This document shows, piece by piece, positions 37,603 to 44,276 of a DNA stretch of 44,276 nt. The DNA is taken from positions 1 to 44,276 of the IMG/VR virus record IMGVR_UViG_3300037184_000177; one strand, given 5' to 3'. The DNA is from a virus. Position 1 is the first letter of the stretch. Each line of letters starts with the position of its first letter. The position numbers and the translations under genes were made by a program. Under the pieces are notes generated by a model. That model was not told the DNA's origin. It saw nothing but the letters and a program-made list of their open reading frames with translations, and did no database searches.

Positions 37603-39402
37603 ATGGCCTTCGATCTCGGCAGTGCGATCGACCTGAAGCGGTTTCAGACCGCTCGCAAAACGTCGCAAGATGCGCTGGATCCGTATCGCCGCGTGCGGGC
37701 CGCCATCAATCGGGAACTCGGCGGAAGCTGGTATTCGACGCAGGGTGGCAACGGCGTTCGGGATTACGTGAATAAGCTGGGGACCACCGCCAACGTGCTG
37801 GCGATGGCTCTGGCGTACAACAATCCCGAGGTGGAAGTCGCCAGTTGGAACCCGCAGAATTGGCCCTTTGCCTGGAAGTGGACGGAATCCATCAACCGGG
37901 TGATTAAGAACATCGACTTCCGCACCACGTTCTACGAGGCCACGCTTGACGCCACGGTGCTGTGGGGAATTTTGAAGGTTCGCTTGGCCGATAGCGGCTA
38001 CGTGAAGACGGCCGACAACCAATGGGTGATGCCGGGCCAAATCTGGATGGATCGGGTCAGCCCGGATGACCTGATTATCGACTTGAGCCCCAAGGACGCC
38101 CGTTGCGTACGGTTCATTGGGGACTGGTATCGGGCCAGCTTCCGCCGCGTGAAGGATCGCGACGATTTCGACGAAGCGGTGGTCAAGAAGATGGCCCCCA
38201 CGTCGAAATACAACCTCGACAGCGGCGAAGAGTATTCGGCACAAATCGCTACCGGCGCCCGGGTGGACGATGACGAGTTGGAGCCCATGGTGTGGCTCTA
38301 CGATGTGTACTTTCCCGAGACACACCAACTCGCGACCTTCTCCCAGAACGACGATCTGTGGCCGCTGAAGGTGGAAGACAGCGACGTAGGCCCGATGGGG
38401 CCATACGAATTGCTCTCGCTGGGCCTCGTCCCCGACAACCTCGTGCCCTCTTCGCCGTTGCAACAGTTGATGGCCCTGCACCGGCTGATTAACCGGATCT
38501 TCACCAAGCTGGCCAGCCAGGCTACGGCACAGAAGAACATCTTCGTGAGCCGGCCGGGCGATGAGAAGTGGGGTCAGATCATGAAGGACGCCCAGAACAA
38601 CGAATGGGTCGTTTCGCCCACCACGCCCGATCAGATCAGCATCCGCGGCGTGGATGGTCCCACCATGGCCTTCTGGTTGCAGAACCAGGAAATCTACAAC
38701 ACTCAGTCGGGAAATGAGCGGGCGTTGGGCGGATTGGGAACCGATGCTCCGACTGCCACCCAAGAGCAAATGATGCTCGGACAGGCCGGCGGGCTGATTG
38801 GTCGGATGCGTTCCAAGGTCGAACAGTGTGCGGAAAACTGCTGCCGGAAGATCGGCGTGGAGATGTGGGAATCGGAGTCGCTGACGGTCGATGGCAGTAG
38901 CGAAATCGGCCAGACCAAACTCTACCAGCCGACCACCTGGCGGCCCAAGTCATACAAGCCGAAGCCGGGCGAGTCACCGACGCGGGAAGGTCTTCGCGAT
39001 CACTACGACTTCCAGATCCGCGCGAATTCGATGGGCTATAAGCCGCCTGAGGCACAGTTGCAACAGGTGGTGCAATTTGGACAGGCGCTGACCACCATGC
39101 TGCCGTTGGCGCAGGCCGGAAAGATGGACCTGGCGGCATTCGCGGAATTCGCCGCGCGGTCGCTCAACAATCCCTCGCTGAAGAAAATATTCCGCCCGTT
39201 GATGGTCGATGCGCTGGCGCAGTCGTCCTCTTCGGGGGACCATGCGGCCACCAAGCCGCCGATGACCCAGCGCACGGTGACCCGCAACAACGTCTCTCCG
39301 GGGCCGAAGGGAAGCGGTCTGCAATCGGTGCTGGGGCAAATGATGCAGGGGTCGGCCAATGGCGGCGGGGGAACGGCAACAGTCACGAAAGGTAGTCGAT
39401 GA
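37603..39402 (+). CDS. Portal protein (599 aa)
   Basis: Size, position after the terminase and sequence character fit a podovirus portal: an N-terminal region LGTTANVLAMALAYNNPEV, a WMDRVSPDDLIIDLSPKDAR strand block typical of portal wings, LMALHRLINRIFTKLASQAT helices, and TATQEQMMLGQAGGLIGRM in the clip/stem part. The dodecameric portal forms the vertex through which DNA is pumped and to which the tail attaches. The C-terminus is Ser/Gly-rich. The stop overlaps the next start (ATGA). Confidence 0.82.
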   Translation: MAFDLGSAIDLKRFQTARKTSQDALDPYRRVRAAINRELGGSWYSTQGGNGVRDYVNKLGTTANVLAMALAYNNPEVEVASWNPQNWPFAWKWTESINRVIKNIDFRTTFYEATLDATVLWGILKVRLADSGYVKTADNQWVMPGQIWMDRVSPDDLIIDLSPKDARCVRFIGDWYRASFRRVKDRDDFDEAVVKKMAPTSKYNLDSGEEYSAQIATGARVDDDELEPMVWLYDVYFPETHQLATFSQNDDLWPLKVEDSDVGPMGPYELLSLGLVPDNLVPSSPLQQLMALHRLINRIFTKLASQATAQKNIFVSRPGDEKWGQIMKDAQNNEWVVSPTTPDQISIRGVDGPTMAFWLQNQEIYNTQSGNERALGGLGTDAPTATQEQMMLGQAGGLIGRMRSKVEQCAENCCRKIGVEMWESESLTVDGSSEIGQTKLYQPTTWRPKSYKPKPGESPTREGLRDHYDFQIRANSMGYKPPEAQLQQVVQFGQALTTMLPLAQAGKMDLAAFAEFAARSLNNPSLKKIFRPLMVDALAQSSSSGDHAATKPPMTQRTVTRNNVSPGPKGSGLQSVLGQMMQGSANGGGGTATVTKGSR

Positions 39403-39716
39403 GCAGGCACTTTGTCTATGACGAGGCTTCGCAGCAAGTGGTGGAAGTGGTGGCGGCGCCGCGCAAGCCGGATGCGGCCATGCCCTACTTCGACGATTCG
39501 CACCCGCGTGAATCGCTGAGCATGCGGGCGAACCCGTCCCAGATACCGTTGCTCAACGCGGCGTTGAAAGAGCACAACATCACTGGCGTGCACTACGACC
39601 CGACGCGGCGGATCAACTGCGTGGTGACCAACGACCGGGAGCGGGATCGGGCCATGAAAGTCATCGGCCCAATGTTGGGAATGGGTCCGTTACACGACGA
39701 GGACAGTTTTCGCTAA
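39399..39716 (+). CDS. Small hypothetical protein between portal and scaffold (105 aa)
   Basis: The ATG overlaps the portal stop. The product contains MPYFDDSHPRESLSMRANPS and HNITGVHYDPTRRINCVVTN, with an alpha/beta character. I do not recognise a family, though its place between portal and scaffold is often held by a small head-assembly protein. Confidence 0.6.
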   Translation: MSRHFVYDEASQQVVEVVAAPRKPDAAMPYFDDSHPRESLSMRANPSQIPLLNAALKEHNITGVHYDPTRRINCVVTNDRERDRAMKVIGPMLGMGPLHDEDSFR

Positions 39717-39728
39717 GGAGAATCGAGC

Positions 39729-40814
39729 ATGCCACAAGAAACCGTAGTTCCTTCGACCAGTGGGAGCGTTGCCGAGTGGGCCACCATGAGCCCCGAACAA
39801 CGCCAAGCCGATGTCGACAATCTCTACAACCAGGTGCAGACCGAACGGCAACAGTACGAGACCGATGCCGGTCTTCGTGAGCCCGATCCGGCGCGCACTG
39901 CGGACGAAGAGCCGCCCACCGCACACGATTCCGGCGCTGCCGATGAGACTCCCGGCAGTGCCGATGCCGCCCCGGTCGTACCTAAGGCCGACGACGAAGA
40001 GGTCCAAGACTGGCGTGATGCCGAGGTCAAGGATCTGGCGACCGCGTATGGACTGGATGACGTAACGCTTGCCGCCCTGCCCAATCGCGACGTGCTGAAC
40101 CATGTTCTTCAGGCGATCGACAAGAAGGCGTTTGAGGCCGGAAAGGTCCCACCGACCGGCCAGCAACCGCCTCTCGCGAAAGCCGCAGAGAAACAGGCGG
40201 AACAACCCGCCGCGCAACAGCCGTCCCAAGCGGGTGACCCCTTTGCTGACCTTTCCAAGTTCAAGTTGCCGGAAGGGGGCGAAGAGTACGATGCCGTGAA
40301 AAACCACAATGCTTTTGTGGAGGCGGCAGCGGCGGAATTGAAGAACCTCCGCACCCTGGTGTCCGGGTTTCAGCAGCAGTCGCAGCAATCGGCGTTGGCC
40401 AATTTGCAACAGCGGGCCACTGCCTCACTGCACTCCCTGGGCTTTACGGACCTCTTCGGTGAACCCGGAAAGGAACCCACCAAGGAGCAAGCGGCGAACA
40501 TCCAAAAGGCCATGGACGCGCATTTTACGCACGCCCGGGGCCTGTTGGCGCAAGGCCGGCAGCCGGCCCCTACGCCATCCTTTCTCCGCTCGGCCGTGCA
40601 ACTGGCCTTCGGAGATGCGTTGATCCAACAAACCCAGAAGCAGTTTGACGAGCGGCTGAAAAAGCAGTCGCACCGGATTAGCGGCGGGTCTGCCCGTCAT
40701 GCCCCGTCGCGGATGCCCACCGACCGAGAAGCCCGCTTGGAATTTCTCAAGCACGACGATCCCGAGATCGATGCTGCTTGGACCAAGGCGTTGGGCGGTG
40801 CGGTGGAAGAATAG
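39729..40814 (+). CDS. Scaffold protein (361 aa)
   Basis: AAGGAG precedes the ATG. The product is acidic and Gln/Ala/Pro-rich at the N-terminus, with low-complexity acidic stretches (residues about 55-110), a long helical middle and a basic helical C-terminus (FDERLKKQSHRISGG). This composition and the place just before the capsid gene fit a scaffolding protein that directs procapsid assembly and is then lost. The basic C-terminal helix would bind the capsid protein. Confidence 0.72.
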   Translation: MPQETVVPSTSGSVAEWATMSPEQRQADVDNLYNQVQTERQQYETDAGLREPDPARTADEEPPTAHDSGAADETPGSADAAPVVPKADDEEVQDWRDAEVKDLATAYGLDDVTLAALPNRDVLNHVLQAIDKKAFEAGKVPPTGQQPPLAKAAEKQAEQPAAQQPSQAGDPFADLSKFKLPEGGEEYDAVKNHNAFVEAAAAELKNLRTLVSGFQQQSQQSALANLQQRATASLHSLGFTDLFGEPGKEPTKEQAANIQKAMDAHFTHARGLLAQGRQPAPTPSFLRSAVQLAFGDALIQQTQKQFDERLKKQSHRISGGSARHAPSRMPTDREARLEFLKHDDPEIDAAWTKALGGAVEE

Positions 40815-40854
40815 TAAACTGCCTCACAACGAATGCTAAGGAGTCTCTTTTCTC

Positions 40855-41991
40855 ATGCCAGCAATTCCCCTTCAAAACATCGACGATTTTGTGGAGTCGG
40901 TCCTTCACAAGTACGTCAAGACGGACTGGAAAGACATTTCCATTCCCCTGCGGAAATGCGTCTTCGCGGATCGGATTTTCAACCGCGTGAAGGCGGATGA
41001 GATGGAAGGCGACGAAGTTCACTGGAAACTCCAGTTTGCGAACCCCGGAAACTTCCGCTTGATCGCGCCGTACTCGGAACTGGAAACCAAGCGCGTGGAC
41101 ATGCTCACCCACGGCCAGATGTTCTGGTCGATGAATGAGACCAACTACAACTACTGCATCCTGGAACCCGAATTCCGCACCACGAAGGTGCGGATCATCG
41201 ACGCGCTGGACGTTGCTGAGCACGGGATGTGGAACGATTACTTCCTTGGCGTGGAAAAGCTGATGATGGGCCCAGGACCGACGACGATCGCCACGGCCGG
41301 TCAGCCCACCCCGCCGGCCTCGCTGTTGTGGTGGCTCCAGCCCTACAACTCTGCCCTTTCTCCGATCACGCTTTCCGTGGGAACGGACGCCGTGAGTTCG
41401 GGATTTGTGGGTATGGACCCGCCCGGATTCAGCAGCGTTGGAACCGGCGGCGTGTTTTCCTCAATCGTCCCTGGCTGGCGCAACCGGGCGGGAATTTACA
41501 CCTCGGTCACCCCCACCGACATGGTGGACACGATGATCGAGTGCATCGATAAGTGCGCGTTCACTCCCGTCAAGAACTATCCCGAGTTGGCCCCCGGCGA
41601 AAAGCCCGACTGGGAAATCTTGACGACCTACAGCCGGATCAAGGCCACGCGGCGGATTCTCCAGTCCGGCAACGACAACATCAACGGCGACTTGTCCACG
41701 CACAAGGGAACCGTGATGGTCAACGGCGTCACGATGCGGGAAGTGCCGATTTGGTCCAACCAGGAATTGGGCCTTGCGCTGACCACGGGCACGATCTTGG
41801 GCGTGAACTGGTCGACTTGGAAGTATTACTTCAAGTCCGGGTTCCGGCAGCAGAAGATGCCGCCGATCATCCATCCCACGATGCCCGACGTGCGGATTCG
41901 CCGCATGTTGGACTCAGGGCAAATCGTGTGCTTCGACCGCCGGGCAAACTGGCGGCTGGACTGCACGGTTCCGGTGGTCGAGTTCGACTGA
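40855..41991 (+). CDS. Major capsid protein (378 aa)
   Basis: AAGGAG lies 11 bases upstream of the ATG. Size, the lack of low-complexity stretches, and position after scaffold and before tail genes identify it as the major head subunit. Blocks such as VHWKLQFANPGNFRLIAPYS and WNDYFLGVEKLMM, and the C-terminal RIRRMLDSGQIVCFDRRANW, are consistent with a phage coat protein, though I cannot assign its structural family with certainty. The phage GroES may help fold it. Confidence 0.78.
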   Translation: MPAIPLQNIDDFVESVLHKYVKTDWKDISIPLRKCVFADRIFNRVKADEMEGDEVHWKLQFANPGNFRLIAPYSELETKRVDMLTHGQMFWSMNETNYNYCILEPEFRTTKVRIIDALDVAEHGMWNDYFLGVEKLMMGPGPTTIATAGQPTPPASLLWWLQPYNSALSPITLSVGTDAVSSGFVGMDPPGFSSVGTGGVFSSIVPGWRNRAGIYTSVTPTDMVDTMIECIDKCAFTPVKNYPELAPGEKPDWEILTTYSRIKATRRILQSGNDNINGDLSTHKGTVMVNGVTMREVPIWSNQELGLALTTGTILGVNWSTWKYYFKSGFRQQKMPPIIHPTMPDVRIRRMLDSGQIVCFDRRANWRLDCTVPVVEFD

Positions 41992-42039
41992 GTTCCGTTT
42001 GTTCCAAGCAACCTTTTTCATTGAAAGCGAGAGATACCC

Positions 42040-43089
42040 ATGGGTCTGCGACCAAAGGGAATCGCTGGGCAGATGGACGTTTTCGGCCTCAGCGAACAAC
42101 TGTGGGGCGATGCCCCAATCGATTGGATTTTCGGTTACAAGGACCAAGACTACGGCTGGGGCGTCATCGACAGCTTCAAAAACTGGAGTCTGGTCACGGC
42201 GCTTTCTTCGAGCCGTGGAGTCTACAACTCCGAAGGCAACACCTACCAGACCTACGAACTGGCGGGTGGCACGTCGGCACAAAACATCGTGCCGGACAAC
42301 ACGTACTACACCATCCCCAGCGGCTATCCGATTGCTCCAGCGCCGGCGGGGAACTATCCCAACGGCGTGGCAAACGTCCTCTATCCGGTGGGCACGAAGT
42401 TGTGGACGCCGGGGCAGTTGACGTTGATGGGTGCGGGCGCCAACACCGGCGACGAAGCGTCGATGCAAATGGGTCCGGCCACGGCGACAAGCAACGTGTG
42501 CCCGTTCTCGGTGGTGCCAGGGGTGAGCGGCTCGTTGCTGTTCGAGGCCCGGCTGAGGGTCTCTGGATTGGGGTACGTCAGCGGTTCGATCGGCAGCACG
42601 TTCTTCATGGGATTTGCCGGCAGCGGCAGTGCGGTCAGCGGGCGACCTTGCGGGGCTGCCTTCGACACCACAACCTCGCTGTTGGGCTTCGGCTGTCTCT
42701 ACACGGACACGGCCGGCACCCTTTCGTTGGTCTACGACAAGGCCGGCGGGACGGTGCAGAAGAGCGCTGCGGTGCTCACCTTGGGGGCCTTCCCCAACAG
42801 CACCACGCCCACCGTGGGGCCGAACGTGTACTTCAAGCTCGGCTTCCGCTATGAGGGCAAGAGCTGCCGGTTGGTGCCCTACATCAACGGCGTGCCCCAG
42901 GACGGGCAACTCGGCAACAACTGTGTGCTGAGTTCGACGATCACCGGCAGCAGTACGTTGTGGCCGGCGGATGGCATGACGCTCGTATGCGGCATCCATC
43001 AGTACGGAACGACGACCTTCCAGAAGGTAACGTTGGACGGCTGGGCCGCGGCCCAAGAGCCGTGCGTCGGGGCCTGGGGTCGCTATTGA
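42040..43089 (+). CDS. Putative minor capsid / decoration protein, beta-rich (349 aa)
   Basis: This lies 48 bases after the capsid gene. The protein is Gly/Ser/Thr-rich and strongly beta-like, with repeated short strands (SGSLLFEARLRVSGLGYVSG, VYFKLGFRYEGKSCRLVPYI) recalling lectin-type or jelly-roll domains. The N-terminal 40 residues (LSEQLWGDAPIDWIFGYKDQ) look different and may anchor to the capsid. A surface-exposed head decoration protein is the best guess from its place and fold character. Confidence 0.55.
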   Translation: MGLRPKGIAGQMDVFGLSEQLWGDAPIDWIFGYKDQDYGWGVIDSFKNWSLVTALSSSRGVYNSEGNTYQTYELAGGTSAQNIVPDNTYYTIPSGYPIAPAPAGNYPNGVANVLYPVGTKLWTPGQLTLMGAGANTGDEASMQMGPATATSNVCPFSVVPGVSGSLLFEARLRVSGLGYVSGSIGSTFFMGFAGSGSAVSGRPCGAAFDTTTSLLGFGCLYTDTAGTLSLVYDKAGGTVQKSAAVLTLGAFPNSTTPTVGPNVYFKLGFRYEGKSCRLVPYINGVPQDGQLGNNCVLSSTITGSSTLWPADGMTLVCGIHQYGTTTFQKVTLDGWAAAQEPCVGAWGRY

Positions 43090-43182
43090 TCGGTTTCGCG
43101 TAGCGTCCGCCGCGTGGCTGCCCGGGGTGCCTTCTCCCGCCCTGGCAGCCGCGCGGTGTTTGATGTTCGAAGGGAATTCACG

Positions 43183-44202
43183 ATGGCGGCTCCGCTTCCA
43201 CTGACGCAAAGCTACACCACGCTGGTCAACCGGCTGGGGATGGAGATTGGCCTGCGCAAGACGTCGGTGGACGTGATTACCGATGGCGTGGCCAACAGTC
43301 GGCAGGCGGCCGACATTCTGCAATGTATCCAGGATGGTTTGCTGTGGGTCTACAACGCCTACGAGTGGTCTTTTTTGCAGCCGGTCGTTTCCATCACGAC
43401 CATCCCCGCCTACGCGGTGGGAACGGTGACCGTGGACGCCAGCGGCAATGTCACTGGCACGGGGACGACGTTTCCAAGCTATGCCGTCTCGGCCAGCGGT
43501 TGGCTGTACCTGGGCTTGACCGGGGCCTTCGCCGTGCAGACCTACAGCAGCGGGACGGCGTTGGTGCTAGCCAACTACCACGGTCCGGCGATCACTGCGG
43601 CCAGTGGCTACGTGCTGTGGTTCAACGCCTATCCGTTGCCCAGCGGGATTGACTCGCTGAAAGGGCCGCTGACCTATCCCCCCAACCTGTGGCACGGCCA
43701 TCAAGACGACTTGCGGAAGCTGCCGGAACTGGAGCTTCGCCGGCGGCTGCACGACAACTGCCAGCCGGGTCATCCGGTGGCTTACTGCCAAGAGACGAGC
43801 ACCTTCGATCCCACGCATGGATCGAGCCGCTATATCATGCTCTGGCCACCACCGCACGGCCAGGTCACCTTGTCGGCGATCGGCACGGTGCGCCCCACAA
43901 TGCTCGACAGCACGAATCTCTATCCGATCGGCGTGGAGGTTATGGCCTGTGTGCTGGAGGAAAGTTGTCTGGCGGCTTGGGAAAGGAACATCGAACGCAA
44001 GGACGCGGGGAACCCGGATGCGGTCCACGGCCGGGCTTTGACGCCGCTATTGCAACAGGCTATCGAGTTGGATAAGCGGAAGGCCGCGCCGGAAACTCTG
44101 GGCGTCAGCAACGGCGATGGGCGCGAAGGACGGAGCGGTTACGTGGCGCGCATTCCTGTGTACCTGGACATTGGCGGCGGCGTGCAAGGTTGGTTCGGTT
44201 AG
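43183..44202 (+). CDS. Head-tail adaptor / tail tubular-like protein (339 aa)
   Basis: The ATG at 43183 follows AAGGGAATTCACG; a longer frame from 43114 lacks a site. The N-terminus (SYTTLVNRLGMEIGLRKTSV and following helices) and the later part with LPPGHP-like turns resemble podovirus adaptor proteins. A hydrophobic beta-rich insert (GTVTVDASGNVTGTGTTFPS) lies at about residues 78-130. It would connect portal to tail. Assignment is from order, size and general pattern. Confidence 0.55.
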   Translation: MAAPLPLTQSYTTLVNRLGMEIGLRKTSVDVITDGVANSRQAADILQCIQDGLLWVYNAYEWSFLQPVVSITTIPAYAVGTVTVDASGNVTGTGTTFPSYAVSASGWLYLGLTGAFAVQTYSSGTALVLANYHGPAITAASGYVLWFNAYPLPSGIDSLKGPLTYPPNLWHGHQDDLRKLPELELRRRLHDNCQPGHPVAYCQETSTFDPTHGSSRYIMLWPPPHGQVTLSAIGTVRPTMLDSTNLYPIGVEVMACVLEESCLAAWERNIERKDAGNPDAVHGRALTPLLQQAIELDKRKAAPETLGVSNGDGREGRSGYVARIPVYLDIGGGVQGWFG

Positions 44203-44218
44203 ACGACGAGTACGATCC

Positions 44219-44276
44219 ATGGCAGACGGAATTTCCATCGTAGTGGCTGAGGAGACGGCAGGGGTGGCTGCTGCTG
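44219..44276 (+). CDS. Start of a further late gene, cut by window end
   Basis: An ATG at 44219, 16 bases after the adaptor stop, opens a frame (MADGISIVVAEETAGVAAA) that runs off the window. It is probably the next tail gene; nothing more can be said. Confidence 0.45.
   Translation, partial: MADGISIVVAEETAGVAAA

Noticed and set aside
37591-38769. Minus-strand ORF of 392 residues
   Set aside because: Antisense to the portal gene, no ribosome site or recognisable domain.
41914-43323. Minus-strand ORF of 469 residues and + strand 41553-42854
   Set aside because: Both overlap the capsid and decoration genes in other frames and have Arg/Gly-rich shadow composition.

Overview
The window is most of the genome of a temperate, short-tailed (podovirus-like) bacteriophage. 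It carries terminase, portal, scaffold, major capsid, tail-adaptor, internal virion and tail-fibre genes, and no sheath or long tape-measure gene. It also has a recombination and DnaB replication module, a serine recombinase, a Cro/CI-type regulator and a probable attP made of a tRNA 3' half. Both ends cut through or just into late genes (a tail gene open at base 2, a new gene starting at 44219), so the natural map is probably circular and only a short piece is missing. GC content is high and Shine-Dalgarno sites are bacterial. I cannot name the host; a Gram-negative or Planctomycetota-like host is only a guess.

Layout: (1) 34.0 kb to the right end, then 1-15.9 kb, + strand: the late operon, running terminase, tRNA-fMet, portal, scaffold, capsid, tail, internal virion proteins, an enzyme cassette, GroES, a lysis/host-interaction block and a secreted thioredoxin-like protein. 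(2) 15.9-16.5 kb, - strand: a three-gene mini-operon. (3) 16.6-27.9 kb, + strand: the early operon, with a ribbon-helix-helix protein, CsrA, a putative annealing protein plus Cas4/RecB-type exonuclease, a gene-poor RNA-like stretch, several small conserved phage proteins, HD hydrolase, replication initiator with an internal candidate origin, DnaB and RusA. (4) 28.0-32.1 kb, - strand: accessory operon with a 9-residue-repeat protein, small zinc-binding proteins and a serine recombinase. (5) 32.1-34.0 kb: attP-like tRNA-Lys 3' half, promoter, XRE regulator, candidate operators and the late promoter.

The most unusual content is an enzyme cassette in the late operon (9129-11753): a dimethylarginine-hydrolase/amidinotransferase-like protein, a phosphatidylserine-decarboxylase homologue and an agmatine/peptidylarginine-deiminase-like protein, encoded back to back. 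It is followed by a phage GroES. Other points of interest are a phage-encoded initiator tRNA inside a strongly structured RNA island between terminase and portal, a gene-poor stretch with two tRNA-like acceptor/T-arm elements lacking a normal anticodon arm, an iteron-like origin inside the initiator gene, and a lysis region without a recognisable muralytic enzyme. All functions are read from sequence motifs alone; no database search was run.
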